Part shown: in pieces, positions 1 to 8,712 of the stretch | Numbering within the stretch: position 1 is the stretch's first letter | Layout: every line of letters begins with the position of its first letter | Assembly: GCF_002563895.1 (NCBI RefSeq) | Contig: NZ_PDJB01000001.1 | Span: 2,215,501 to 2,279,500 of the forward strand | Direction of reading: 5' to 3' | Length of the DNA: 64,000 nucleotides | Origin: Pseudomonas lurida | Lineage (GTDB): Bacteria > Pseudomonadota > Gammaproteobacteria > Pseudomonadales > Pseudomonadaceae | Made by a program: the position numbers and the translations under genes | Notes under the pieces: model-generated | The model's input: the letters and a program-made list of their open reading frames with translations, nothing else | Told to the model about the DNA's origin: nothing | The model's database searches: none

Positions 1-111
1 CGGCGTCAGCACCGTCACACCGAGGTGTTCCAAGGCCGTGCGGAAATGGTTCGCGTAGTCGGCGATCCCATTTTTCTCCGGCGGCAAAGGCGCGAGCAGG
101 GCGATACGCAT
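1..111 (-). CDS. pslF: PslF-like glycosyltransferase (GT4), N-terminal fragment
   Basis: Only the first 36 or so codons are in the window; the gene runs off the left edge. The visible N-terminus (MRIALLAPLPPEKNGIADYA) has the opening of GT-B, family 4 glycosyltransferases: a short hydrophobic strand followed by a proline-rich loop and an ADY element. Its start overlaps the pslE stop by one base (TGATG), so the two are translationally coupled. The order after Wza- and Wzz-type genes matches pslF in the P. aeruginosa psl operon, where it encodes a cytoplasmic sugar transferase building the mannose-rich repeat unit. The symbol rests on gene order and is less certain than the family call. Confidence 0.7.
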   Translation of the reverse strand, partial: MRIALLAPLPPEKNGIADYANHFRTALEHLGVTVLTP

Positions 112-2102
112 CAGAACGCCCCCCGGTATTTGCCGATGGTCTGCAGCACTTTGCTCGGCACTTCGAACTTGCGACGGTTGATGATGATGCCGTCCACCTT
201 GCCGAACGCGGTATTGAGGATCGACAGCGCATGCTCGACCACCGGCACGGTACTTTTGCGCGCTTCCACCACCAGCCCGATCAGGTCGGCGCGGCGCAGG
301 GTGATAAACGCTTCGCGGTTGTCCAGCAAGGCCGAGGCGTCCAGCAGCACTACTTCACCCGGCGCAGCGTCCTCCGGCCCCCCGACCCGCACATTGACGC
401 CATTCTCACGCAGCAGTTGGCGCAGTTGCTCGACCACAAAGGTCACCCCTTCGCCGTGGCGCGCCGAGGTCAGCCCCAGCACCATGCCCTGTTCGGCAAT
501 ACGGTCGGGCTGCAGCAGGCTGTACAACCGGTAGATGCTCGCATTGAACGCGTTGGTGCTTTGCGCGGTGGTGGTGTCCAGCTCTGGGAGGGTGGTCCAC
601 AGCGGCAGGCCGAACTTGCGTTCCACCAGGCCGCCGTCGTGAATGCGCTGGTCGAGCAGGTAGCACAGGTAGATCACCAGCAAGCCGACGACGATGGCGA
701 ACGGGATCGCGAGGATCAGCATCACCAGGGTTTTCGGGAAGATGCGGCCTGGGTTCAGGGTGGCTTCTTCGATCACCGCAATGTTGCTGATCTGGCTGTT
801 GTCCAGCTCGCGGTCAATGCGCGACTTTTCCAGGTTGTCGACGTAGAGCGCGTAGTTGCGCTCAGTGGTGTTCAGTTCGCGGGAAAGACGTGCCAGTTCC
901 GGCTCGATTTCCAGGGCTTGCTTGCGTTGCGCTTCGAGGTTCAGCAGTTGCTTTTGCTGTTCAATCAGCTGGGTACGCAGGGCCTGGTTGTTGCTGGTTT
1001 CGTCCAGCAGCACGCGTTGCAAGTGGATTTCCAGGGTGTTCGGCGCGCGGTTCTCCGAGGCTTGCACCGTGTTGCTCTCGTTGGCGACCTGGGCCTGCAT
1101 CGCACGGATCGAGGCATCCAGGGCTTTGACCGGCGGCGCGTTGTCGGTGTAGGTGCGCATCATGTCAGCCTTTTCCAGCAGCTTCTGGTTAAGCAGGCGA
1201 CGCAAGTCCTGCTGCTGCGGGTTCAGTGCGATCTGGCGCACCGTGGTGACTTCCTTGGGCTGGCCCTTGAGCTGGGTGCGCGTGCTCTGGATGGCGCTGT
1301 CGGACGAGGCGATCAAGCGCGTGGTGTTGAAGGTCTCGCCGCGCAGCACGTTGATGCGCTCGGACAAGTCTTCCAAGCGGTCGGTGATGCTCGCCGCGCC
1401 GATCTCATTCAGGTGGGTGAGGATCTGCTGCTTGTAACTCTTGATCTCGGTGGCGCTGTTGGCCGCCTGGCCTTCATAAAAGGCGTACAGGCTCTTGCGA
1501 CCCAGGGCCTGGGTGCGTTCGTTGATATAGGTTTCGACCCAATCCTTGACCACCGCCTGGGCAATCTCTGGGTCGCTCCACTTGAAGCTGATGTCCATCA
1601 CCGTGGAGCCGGCGGCATGGCTCACCTCAAAGTTCTTCTCCAGGCCGGCGGCCAGGCGTTCCACCGGGGTGGTCTTTTCAACCACGCCAACGGTTTCCAG
1701 CACCACGCGGATGCCGTCGAATATCGCACCCACGCCGCTCTTGACGTAGTACTTGGTGCGCTTCCAGAAACCTTCCGGTGGCGGTGCGTTGTCGATCACT
1801 TCCAGGTAATGCTCGGCCACGGCGCGCACGATGGGGCGGCCGGTGAGCAAACGCTCTTCGTCGACAATCGGGTCGCGCTGGGTGCTGGGCATCACCAGCG
1901 CCTGGCGGTTGCTGATCTCGATGGGCAGGGTCGAATCACGCCCCGGCTTGACCAACAGACGCGCGGTGGACTCGTATTTGGCCGGCAGCAGGAACGCCCC
2001 CAGCAGGATGATCACCAGCGCGGCAATCGCTGCCAGTTTGAACTCGCGCCGGAAGATGAAGAACAAGCGCAGAAGATCACGAAAAGAACGGATCTCGATC
2101 AT
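111..2102 (-). CDS. pslE: PslE, Wzz/PCP-type polysaccharide co-polymerase with degenerate kinase-like tail
   Basis: This 663-residue inner-membrane protein matches the length of PslE (about 660). A first membrane helix lies near residues 22-44, followed by a Wzz domain and a long periplasmic coiled-coil region (about 200-430). A second helix lies near 455-482, and a cytoplasmic C-terminal domain resembles a BY-kinase/ParA fold. The P-loop position reads GEGVT where active BY-kinases have GEGKS/T, so the invariant lysine is gone and catalysis is unlikely (inference). The start ATG at 2102 follows an AAAGGAG ribosome site. The gene sits 15 bases after pslD and overlaps pslF by one base. Its family role is to set chain length and polymerisation together with the Wza-type partner PslD. 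Confidence 0.88.
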   Translation of the reverse strand: MIEIRSFRDLLRLFFIFRREFKLAAIAALVIILLGAFLLPAKYESTARLLVKPGRDSTLPIEISNRQALVMPSTQRDPIVDEERLLTGRPIVRAVAEHYLEVIDNAPPPEGFWKRTKYYVKSGVGAIFDGIRVVLETVGVVEKTTPVERLAAGLEKNFEVSHAAGSTVMDISFKWSDPEIAQAVVKDWVETYINERTQALGRKSLYAFYEGQAANSATEIKSYKQQILTHLNEIGAASITDRLEDLSERINVLRGETFNTTRLIASSDSAIQSTRTQLKGQPKEVTTVRQIALNPQQQDLRRLLNQKLLEKADMMRTYTDNAPPVKALDASIRAMQAQVANESNTVQASENRAPNTLEIHLQRVLLDETSNNQALRTQLIEQQKQLLNLEAQRKQALEIEPELARLSRELNTTERNYALYVDNLEKSRIDRELDNSQISNIAVIEEATLNPGRIFPKTLVMLILAIPFAIVVGLLVIYLCYLLDQRIHDGGLVERKFGLPLWTTLPELDTTTAQSTNAFNASIYRLYSLLQPDRIAEQGMVLGLTSARHGEGVTFVVEQLRQLLRENGVNVRVGGPEDAAPGEVVLLDASALLDNREAFITLRRADLIGLVVEARKSTVPVVEHALSILNTAFGKVDGIIINRRKFEVPSKVLQTIGKYRGAF

Positions 2103-2117
2103 TGGGATGTCGCTCCT

Positions 2118-2918
2118 TTAGTTGTTGCCGCCGCTGGTTCGGGTGTAGTTGTAGCCAACCCCAATGGACTTGGTGAACGGAATCAGTTGGTTCATGTAGG
2201 TGTCGACCCCTTGGATACGCTCGCCCACGTTGGACTTGGGCACGAACACCACGTCGCCACGTTGCAGGCGCACGGGTTTGCGCCCGTTGGCGCCGGTCTT
2301 GAGCAGTTGGCTGAAGTCCAGGAAATACGCGCGATACGCGCCCTGGGCGTCTTCGCGCAGCAGGGCGACCATGCTGGCGTTGCCCGCCGGGCTAACCCCG
2401 CCGGCACCGATGATCGCTTGTTCCAGGGTGTTGGCCGTGCCGATCTGCACGGCCGTCGGGTTGTTGACCGCACCGCCGACAATGATTGAACTGCTGGGTG
2501 CCTGGTTGATGTTCACCGTCACGCGTGGCTCGCGGTAGACCGGGGCGAGCTTGTTGGTCAGCTCCGTGGCCAGCTCCGAAGGCTGGCGACCAGCGACCTG
2601 GATCGGCCCCAGGAACGGGTAGTTGATCTTGCCGTCGGTCTGCACGGTGTACAGCGTCAGCTCGTAGATGGTGCTGACGTTGAACGCCGACAGCGTCGGC
2701 ATCTCGCCGGCATCGCGCACGATGCGCAACTGGTCGCCGATGCGGATACGTTCCACCGCCGGTGGCAGCTGGGCCAGTTGATCGAGGGCGCGCTTGCCTT
2801 CCTCGACCGTCTTGTCGTCCGGCGGGACGATACGTGCCGGCGTATTGCAGGCGGCCAAGGCCATCATGGCCACGACAAGCAGGGTTCGTTTCATCAAGGG
2901 GGACTTCCTGTAGGGCAT
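2118..2918 (-). CDS. pslD: PslD, Wza-type polysaccharide export lipoprotein
   Basis: Outer-membrane polysaccharide export protein of the Wza/OPX family, which forms the outer-membrane exit for the polymer. I chose the ATG at 2918 because GGAGGT lies seven bases upstream; it gives 266 residues (PslD is about 256). A lipoprotein signal peptide ends in the lipobox ALAAC. The poly-export domain follows with the typical GDQLRI segment, then SLBB-like repeats (GGAVNNP, the IGAGGVSPAGN segment, RGDVVFVPKS). A later in-frame ATG at 2894 would shorten the leader by eight residues. It begins six bases after the pslC stop, inside the same operon. Confidence 0.9.
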   Translation of the reverse strand: MPYRKSPLMKRTLLVVAMMALAACNTPARIVPPDDKTVEEGKRALDQLAQLPPAVERIRIGDQLRIVRDAGEMPTLSAFNVSTIYELTLYTVQTDGKINYPFLGPIQVAGRQPSELATELTNKLAPVYREPRVTVNINQAPSSSIIVGGAVNNPTAVQIGTANTLEQAIIGAGGVSPAGNASMVALLREDAQGAYRAYFLDFSQLLKTGANGRKPVRLQRGDVVFVPKSNVGERIQGVDTYMNQLIPFTKSIGVGYNYTRTSGGNN

Positions 2919-2923
2919 GATGC

Positions 2924-3835
2924 TCACCTCCAATAACCGGGAAACATGCTGATGCGCCGCTTGAGGGCGAGGGGGAGGCGGCGCTCCAGATGGCCCAGCC
3001 GATAGCCGAGCAGTTTGAACGCACTGCGTACCAGTACTTCGGGGACACGGTGCAAGGCACCGGCCTTGCGCAGGGCCGCGAGCTCGGCCAGCACGTAGCG
3101 CTTGCCTTCGCCCCCCGCGTCGCCAAAGGCCTGTTTGATCCACGGCTCGCGGCCATAGAACACGCCAATGTCGAAGTAGCGGTGAAACTCATCCAAGAGT
3201 TTGTAATCGTGGGAGTGATGCACCCATGCGGTGGCGGCGTAGCGCACCTTGTAGCCTTCGAGCAGCATGCGGGCGGCCACATAGGCGTCTTCGCTGCCGA
3301 TCACGTCAGCGGGGAAACCGCCCACGGCCTCCAGCACGCTGCGCCGGTAGACGGAAAACGAGTCGGAACTGAAACAGGTCTTGATCCCCAGTTCCGGCGC
3401 ATCGGCCAGGCTCTTGCTGCGGCTCTGCTCCGGGTAGTTGAAGTGCCGCGATTGCGCACCCAGCACGCCGGCATCGGGGTGGGGCAACTGGCGCCCGTAG
3501 GCCACGCCATTGAGCGGGTCCTGCTGCAGTTCGTCCAGCAGGTTGGCGAAGGTTTGCGGGGTGGCGGGGATGGCGTCCTGGGTCATCACGATCAGCGCGT
3601 CGCCGCCTACCTGTTCGCTGGCCCAGCGCCGAGTGCCGCCGTGATTGAAGTCGCGCGCGTCGATCACCTCGACCCGTGCACCGAACGCGCGAAAGCGCGC
3701 CACAGTGTCGTCGCTGGAGGCACTGTCCACCACCAGCGTCTCGTCAGGTTGCAGGGTTTGCATCTGCAGGGCCGGCAACAGGCGCGCCAGGTGGCTGGAG
3801 GCGTTACGGGTCGGGATGATCAGTGATGTGCGCAT
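2924..3835 (-). CDS. pslC: PslC, GT2 family glycosyltransferase
   Basis: This 303-residue cytoplasmic glycosyltransferase of family 2 (GT-A fold) has exactly the length known for PslC. The nucleotide-sugar binding N-terminus (SLIIPTRNA) is followed by the VDSASSDDT segment and an acidic TQDA motif where the metal-binding DXD normally lies. A C-terminal acceptor region contains an SEDAYVAARM element. It resembles rhamnosyl/mannosyltransferases of repeat-unit assembly; the sugar it transfers cannot be read from sequence. It starts one base after the pslB stop region on the same strand and is followed by pslD. Confidence 0.87.
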   Translation of the reverse strand: MRTSLIIPTRNASSHLARLLPALQMQTLQPDETLVVDSASSDDTVARFRAFGARVEVIDARDFNHGGTRRWASEQVGGDALIVMTQDAIPATPQTFANLLDELQQDPLNGVAYGRQLPHPDAGVLGAQSRHFNYPEQSRSKSLADAPELGIKTCFSSDSFSVYRRSVLEAVGGFPADVIGSEDAYVAARMLLEGYKVRYAATAWVHHSHDYKLLDEFHRYFDIGVFYGREPWIKQAFGDAGGEGKRYVLAELAALRKAGALHRVPEVLVRSAFKLLGYRLGHLERRLPLALKRRISMFPGYWR

Positions 3836-3836
3836 G

Positions 3837-5297
3837 TCATTTTTTCACTGCTGCGGGCGCGCGCCCGTAGATGTCATCGAAGCGCACAATGTCGTCCTCG
3901 CCCAGGTACTCGCCGCTCTGCACTTCGATCATCACCAAATCAATGATGCCGGGGTTGGTCAGGCGGTGTTTGTGCCCGGCGGGGATGTAAGTGGACTCGT
4001 TGGCGTTGATCAGGAATTCCCGCTCGCCGTTGGTGATCTGCGCCGCGCCGCTGACCACGACCCAGTGTTCGCTGCGGTGGTGGTGCATCTGCAGCGACAG
4101 CGACGCCTGGGGCTTGACCACGATGCGCTTGATCTTGAAGCGGCTGCTTTCCTCCAGCACCGTGTAGGTGCCCCACGGCCGGGTGACGGTGCGGTGCAGG
4201 CTGTACGCCGGATGGTTCTGGCGCTTGAGCTCGGCGACGATGTAGCGCACGTCCTGGCTGCGATGGGCGTCGGCGATCAACAGCGCATCAGGGGTGTCGA
4301 CGATGATCAGGTCGCGCACGCCCACGGCACCGAGTACCCGCTTGGGCGAGTCGATGTAGCAGTTGTGCACGTCATGCAAAATCGCTTCGCCGTTGATCTG
4401 GTTGCCATGGGCGTCGCTGGGCGTGAGCTGGCGCAAGGCTTCCCACGAGCCGATATCGCTCCAGCCGATGTCGCAGGGCACCACGGCGACTTGCTTGGAC
4501 TTCTCCATCAGCGCCACATCGATGGACACATCCGGCGCGCTGCCGAACGCGTCCGAGTCCAGTTCACGCTGGCGCGAGGTTTTGTTTTGCAGGCTCTGGC
4601 TGTGTTCCAGCGCAGCCCGGGCGGCTTCGAGTACGTCGGGCGCATGGGTGGCGAGTTCGTCCACCAGGGTGCTGGCCTTGAAGCAGAACATGCCGGCGTT
4701 CCACAGGTGCTTGCCGCCGTCCAGGTAGCCTTGGGCGGTGGTCAGGTCGGGTTTTTCCACGAAGCGTTTGACCCGGTTGCCCGTGCCCAGCGGCTCGCCC
4801 TGTTCGATATAGCCAAAGCCGGTTTCCGGGTGATCGGGCTGGATGCCGAAGGTCACCAGGTAGCCGGCCTCGGCCAGGTCGCGGGCCTGGGTCACGGCCT
4901 CGGCAAACGCCACTTCATTGAGGATCAGATGGTCGGCCGGCATCACCAGTAACTGCGCCTCGCCGCCGAAATGCTCTTGCACATGCAGCGCCGCCACCGC
5001 GATCGCCGCCGCCGTGTTGCGGCCGAAAGGCTCGAGCAGCAGGTCCAGGGGCAGGTGGGCCTTATTGACCCCGCGGTAGTCATCCAGGGTGCGGAACAGC
5101 AGGTCGCGGTTGGTGACCGTCAACACGCTTTCCACGCCGGGCAGTTTGGCGGCGCGTTGGAAAGTTTTCTGCAGCAGGCTCTGGCCGTCACGCATGCGCA
5201 TGAACGGCTTGGGCATGTTCTGCCGGGACACCGGCCACAGCCGCGTGCCCGAACCACCGGAAATGATGCAGGGAATTAATCCGTTGAGTGTGTTCAT
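3837..5297 (-). CDS. pslB: PslB, mannose-1-phosphate guanylyltransferase / mannose-6-phosphate isomerase
   Basis: Bifunctional enzyme that makes GDP-mannose from fructose-6-phosphate-derived mannose phosphates. The N-terminal nucleotidyltransferase half carries GGSGTRLWPVSR near residue 13 and the FVEKPD signature. The C-terminal cupin half (from about residue 350) carries PWGTYTVLEE and a metal-binding run of histidines (MHHHRSEHW). The ATG at 5297 follows AAGGAAG and overlaps the pslA stop as TGATG, giving 486 residues, as in AlgA/PslB/WbpW. Genomes of this group usually carry paralogues (algA), so the symbol comes from operon position. Confidence 0.93.
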   Translation of the reverse strand: MNTLNGLIPCIISGGSGTRLWPVSRQNMPKPFMRMRDGQSLLQKTFQRAAKLPGVESVLTVTNRDLLFRTLDDYRGVNKAHLPLDLLLEPFGRNTAAAIAVAALHVQEHFGGEAQLLVMPADHLILNEVAFAEAVTQARDLAEAGYLVTFGIQPDHPETGFGYIEQGEPLGTGNRVKRFVEKPDLTTAQGYLDGGKHLWNAGMFCFKASTLVDELATHAPDVLEAARAALEHSQSLQNKTSRQRELDSDAFGSAPDVSIDVALMEKSKQVAVVPCDIGWSDIGSWEALRQLTPSDAHGNQINGEAILHDVHNCYIDSPKRVLGAVGVRDLIIVDTPDALLIADAHRSQDVRYIVAELKRQNHPAYSLHRTVTRPWGTYTVLEESSRFKIKRIVVKPQASLSLQMHHHRSEHWVVVSGAAQITNGEREFLINANESTYIPAGHKHRLTNPGIIDLVMIEVQSGEYLGEDDIVRFDDIYGRAPAAVKK

Positions 5298-6736
5298 CAA
5301 TAGACTTCCTTGGTGGAAAGGACGGCCGGGACCGTCATGAAGACGATGTACAAGTCGAACCACACCGACCACTTGGAGATGTACTCCAGGTCGTACTCGA
5401 CACGTTTCTGGATCTTGAACAGGGTGTCGGTTTCACCCCGGTAGCCGTTGATCTGCGCCCAGCCGGTGATGCCCGGTTTTACCCGGTGCCGCGAGCTGTA
5501 TTCGCTCACCGCCACCTCGAAGGGAACGCCCGCCGCTTTGGTCGCCGTGGCGTGTGGGCGCGGGCCGACCATGGACATGTTGCCCAGCAACACGTTGAAC
5601 AGTTGCGGCAGCTCGTCGATGCTGGTCTTGCGGATGATGCGGCCCACCCGCGTGATGCGCGGGTCTTCGCGGGTGGTTTGGCGTTCGGCGGTGAAGTCGC
5701 TCTGGTCGGTGTACATCGAGCGGAACTTGAACACGCGGATTTCGTTGTCGTTGTAGCCATAACGGTTCTGGCGAAACAGCACCGGGCCCTTGGAGTCGAG
5801 CTTGATTGCAATCGCTGTCGCCAGCATCACCGGTGACAGGCACACCAACGCCAGGCTGGCGAGCAGGAAGTCCTCGCAGCGCTTGATCACCGGTGACCAG
5901 CCGCGCAGCGGTAACTGCGAAGTATTGAACATCAGGATACCGCCCACATCGGTGATCTTGCTGTGGCCGTAGCGCAGGGCGGCCATGTCCGGCACCAGCA
6001 TGACGTTCACCGACAGCTGCCGCAGGCGGTTGACCAACCCATGAATGCGTTGCTCGGCGGCCCAGGGCAGGCAGATCATCACTTGGTTGACCTGCTCGGC
6101 GCGGATCAGTTTTTCCAGGTCGCGGGTGTTACCCAGCAGCGGCAGGTTGCTCAGCTCCTTGGGAATGCGCTCGGTACGGTCGTCGATGAACCCGATCAGG
6201 CCGGAGCGGATGTCACCATTGCGCTGCAAGTGATCGGCAACATGCACGGCGGTATCGGTAAAACCCAGGATCACCGTGCGTTGCAAGTACTTGCCGGCAC
6301 GCATCAGCTTGCTGTACAGGCGCAGCATCAGCAGGCGCTCAAGGCAAAACAGACCCAGGCTGGCGGCGTACCAGGCCGCCAGGTTGCGCGGGGTCAATTG
6401 CGGAAAAAACTGCAAGATCTGGTACATGAACAGCAGGATGCAAAAAGCCGCAGTCCAGGCCTTGATCTTGGTTTTCAAGCGCAGGCGGTTGCTGAACAAT
6501 TCTTCGGAATAGATGCCCAGGGCCTGGAACAGAATAATCGTCAGGGCCGCGAAAAAAACCAGCAGGCCCAGGAAGTGCGGGCGCAGCTCAGGGTCCATCG
6601 GGTCGAGGAAAAGCACCAGGACCAGCGGTGGCAAAATGGCCGTGAGGCCATGGATCAATTTGACGAAAACGACAAAGAACTCAACAAAACCGGCACGCGT
6701 TAAAAACAGACTGTCGACGGACGACTTCTCTCGCAT
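5297..6736 (-). CDS. pslA: PslA, undecaprenyl-phosphate sugar phosphotransferase
   Basis: Polyisoprenyl-phosphate hexose-1-phosphate transferase (WcaJ/PslA type), which loads the first sugar phosphate on the lipid carrier at the inner membrane. The N-terminal half has about four membrane helices. A Rossmann-like CoA-binding-type domain follows ([15 protein letters not shown]), then a membrane helix and the bacterial sugar transferase domain with [17 protein letters not shown] and MVGPRPHA. I chose ATG 6736 (479 residues, as in PslA) because GAGGGATG lies upstream; ATG 6751 is an alternative with no clear ribosome site. It is first in the operon. Confidence 0.9.
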   Translation of the reverse strand: MREKSSVDSLFLTRAGFVEFFVVFVKLIHGLTAILPPLVLVLFLDPMDPELRPHFLGLLVFFAALTIILFQALGIYSEELFSNRLRLKTKIKAWTAAFCILLFMYQILQFFPQLTPRNLAAWYAASLGLFCLERLLMLRLYSKLMRAGKYLQRTVILGFTDTAVHVADHLQRNGDIRSGLIGFIDDRTERIPKELSNLPLLGNTRDLEKLIRAEQVNQVMICLPWAAEQRIHGLVNRLRQLSVNVMLVPDMAALRYGHSKITDVGGILMFNTSQLPLRGWSPVIKRCEDFLLASLALVCLSPVMLATAIAIKLDSKGPVLFRQNRYGYNDNEIRVFKFRSMYTDQSDFTAERQTTREDPRITRVGRIIRKTSIDELPQLFNVLLGNMSMVGPRPHATATKAAGVPFEVAVSEYSSRHRVKPGITGWAQINGYRGETDTLFKIQKRVEYDLEYISKWSVWFDLYIVFMTVPAVLSTKEVY

Positions 6737-6740
6737 AAAA

Positions 6741-6751
6741 ACATCCCTCAT
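6741..6751 (-). promoter_or_regulatory. Possible RsmA/CsrA site overlapping the pslA ribosome binding site
   Basis: Read on the minus strand the sequence is TGAGGGATGT, just 5' of the pslA ATG. It matches the RsmA consensus (A/U)CANGGANGU except at one position and contains the required GGA inside the Shine-Dalgarno. RsmA is known to repress psl translation in P. aeruginosa through the pslA leader. Its role here is an inference from the motif and from that precedent. Confidence 0.4.
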
Positions 6752-6849
6752 TGCACGCCAGACTTCACTGTTCGAATATTTGTTAGAGCAAGCAGCGGGC
6801 TGCCTTAGAACAAAGGTCGAACGACTACTCTGGGTAATACGCAACTTTC

Positions 6850-6875
6850 CAATCCAAATGCACAATCCAAATGCA
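6850..6875. repeat. 13-bp perfect tandem duplication upstream of pslA
   Basis: CAATCCAAATGCA occurs twice head to tail (6850-6862 and 6863-6875) in the upstream region of pslA. It may be a duplicated regulator site or a chance slippage product. No protein is known to me that binds this exact word. Confidence 0.6.
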
Positions 6876-7179
6876 GCTATCCATTTGAAGGGATTTCGCG
6901 GGGGTAGTGGCTAAAGGAGTGTTCCCTGGTGCGCTCAGTCAACTATTTGACTATGGTGCGGAGGCGGCATGCTAGACAGCTTAATCAATCTTTTCTGTGG
7001 CATTTTATTGACGTTCCTTGTCCGAACACTCGGTGTTTAGGTGTGTTTTTGAGTGTAGAAACAAATGTGGGATTTTTCCTGCTTAAAGGAAAAACCTTTT
7101 TCAATGCGAGGTAGGAAAAGGGGACAAACATGAGGGGGGCGGAGGCACTTAGTGCCCGGCCACCGGGGCTTTCGCCCGA

Positions 7180-7350
7180 TCAGAAGTTGCCTTTTAAACT
7201 GATGTTGAAATGGCGCGCTTTAGCGTAAAAGTTGTTCCGTGAGGCTGTACCGACGGTTTTGTATCAGCTTTTATCGTACAAATGGGTACTGTTGAACACC
7301 AGGATGAGTTCCGCACTGCAGGCGCGGGTGTGACGTTTCGCGATGCCGCA
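7180..7350 (-). pseudogene. Decayed 3' end of a TonB-dependent receptor gene
   Basis: On the minus strand one frame reads SAELILVFNSTHLYDKS, a TGA stop, then YKTVGTASRNNFY and ARHFNISLKGNF, ending in a stop at 7180-7182. This is the typical last strands of a TonB-dependent siderophore receptor: the NxLFDKxY-like strand, the FYGxPRN-like turn and a terminal phenylalanine. The in-frame TGA (near 7264) and the absence of anything receptor-like further upstream, where the divergent LysE gene starts, show that it is only a remnant. The match is to the family pattern, read by eye. It fills part of the otherwise empty 6737-7430 interval. Confidence 0.55.
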
Positions 7351-7430
7351 GCAATGTATCCAGCACAATTTTTTGTCCACCCCAGAGGCACCGACTAATC
7401 TGCAGGCTTTTCCCGGCGGAAGGCTTGAGC

Positions 7431-8060
7431 ATGATCGACCTCGCGACCCTGGCGGTTTTTTCCGGTGCTGTCTTGTTATTGCTGTTATCGCCAGGGCCGA
7501 ACATGGCCTTTGTGATCAGCCATGGCGTCACCCACGGCTGGCGCGGGGGAGTGGCATCAGCCTTGGGGATTGGCGTGGCCGACGCGTTGCTGACCGCACT
7601 GACCGCCACCGGGGTAACGGCGCTGGTTGCCAGTTGGCCGCCTTCTTTCGACGTGATCCGGTACGCGGGTGTGGTCTACCTGTTGTGGCTGGTGTTCAAG
7701 ACTTTGCAGAAAAAACCTGGGCTGGACACTGCCCAGCAGCACCGCGTGCCCCTCGGGCGGGTGTTTCTACAGGCGATGCTCAACAGCCTGCTCAATCCCA
7801 AGGCGTTGCTGTTCTTTGTGGTGTTTTTGCCGCAGTTCGTGCGGCCGGAGGCGGGCTCCATCGCTGTGCAATTGATGCTGCTGGGGGGCGTGCTGACGTT
7901 GGTCGCAGGCGTGTTTCACGTGCTGCTGGGGATTTTTGGTGGGGCGCTGAGTCGGTTCTTTGCCGGGCGCTCAAAAGGTGCCTGGCTGCAGAAATGGGGC
8001 TTGGCGACGGTGCTGACCGTGCTGGCTGTGCGCTTGGCGGTGATGTCTCGCCCGGCCTGA
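7431..8060 (+). CDS. LysE/RhtB family amino-acid exporter
   Basis: This 209-residue inner-membrane protein has about six hydrophobic helices. The family signature in helix 1 (LLLLSPGPNMAFV) is present, as is the NPKALLFF segment in the middle. Members export amino acids such as lysine, threonine, homoserine lactone or leucine; the substrate is not predictable here. I chose the ATG at 7431 because GGAAGG lies seven bases upstream; a TTG at 7425 lies too close to that site. It stands alone, with REP palindromes immediately downstream. Confidence 0.88.
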   Translation: MIDLATLAVFSGAVLLLLLSPGPNMAFVISHGVTHGWRGGVASALGIGVADALLTALTATGVTALVASWPPSFDVIRYAGVVYLLWLVFKTLQKKPGLDTAQQHRVPLGRVFLQAMLNSLLNPKALLFFVVFLPQFVRPEAGSIAVQLMLLGGVLTLVAGVFHVLLGIFGGALSRFFAGRSKGAWLQKWGLATVLTVLAVRLAVMSRPA

Positions 8061-8082
8061 CTGAAGCACACATTTTGATCAA

Positions 8083-8260
8083 AATGTGGGAGCGGGCTTG
8101 CTCGCGAAAGCGCTCTTACAGCCGACCACTATCTTCCTGACACCCCGCGATCCAACTGTGGGAGCGGGCTTGCTCGCGAAGACGGCCTGACACCCAACCA
8201 CTGTCTGCCTGTCACCCCGCGATCCAAAATGTGGGAGCGGGCTTGCCCGCGAAAGCGGCC
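8083..8260. repeat. Three-copy REP array
   Basis: Three copies of a 29-base Pseudomonas REP palindrome (core TGTGGGAGCGGGCTTG) start at 8085, 8157 and 8230, a period of 72-73 bases. The intervals also repeat (CTGACA-type and CCGCGATCCAA words), so the unit is about 72 bases and the sequences between are not unique spacers. It probably ends lysE transcription, as REP clusters often follow 3' ends. Confidence 0.85.
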
Positions 8261-8355
8261 TGACAGCCGACCTGAATGTTGGATCAGACCGGGTATATAT
8301 CCGTTATTTAGGTGATGGCTGCTATGGGTTCCGCTCTTACAGCGGCTCACTTTTG
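8220..8355. repeat. Dispersed ~135-bp repeat, copy A (REP-headed)
   Basis: The stretch from the third REP through GGATCAGACCGGGTA and ATGGGTTCCGCTCTTAC recurs with clear similarity at 43869-44005. The adjoining 8355-8540 segment (ACCTCGCTCACGCTCGGTGTG and onward) holds no gene I can support and looks like more of the same intergenic repeat family. Confidence 0.65.
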
Positions 8356-8568
8356 AACAGCGCAAAAGTAAGCAAAACGCTCTTGCCCCAACACTCGGCA
8401 CCTCGCTCACGCTCGGTGTGCCCGTAATCCGACAGTGATTTGGGGGGCCGCCGCCACGCGCCCTCCATGGCGCGGGGCGGCTAAACCGGCATCCCTGCCG
8501 GGTTACCCCCCAAATCCCTGTCGAATTTCGGCCAACGTGTTTGATGGGGCGCCTCAGATCAAAGGCAA

Positions 8569-8616
8569 GATCAAAAGCTCGATCAAGAGCTCGATCAAGA
8601 GCTCGATCAAGAGCGG
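8569..8616. repeat. 12-bp tandem repeat, about four units
   Basis: GATCAAAAGCTC is followed by two perfect GATCAAGAGCTC units and a fourth partial one. Each unit contains a palindromic GAGCTC or close variant. It lies in the gene-free interval 8061-8712, downstream of inhA. No function is evident; slippage-prone. Confidence 0.8.
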
Positions 8617-8712
8617 CTCGCTTCGCATCGTGGTTGGCGTGGGTGGTTACACCGTTGTCTCGATATGTATGGCTATCGCCGGCAAGCCGGCCCCTTGCGG
8701 TGTTTTGCTGGA

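Noticed and set aside
231..2489. Long open frame on the plus strand opposite pslE/pslD
   Set aside because: Shadow of high-GC codons of pslE; product is low-complexity with no fold, and the minus-strand genes have clear families.
8083..8260. Regularly spaced 29-base repeats resembling a CRISPR array
   Set aside because: Only three copies, internally palindromic REP type, and the intervals are related to each other rather than unique; no cas gene.
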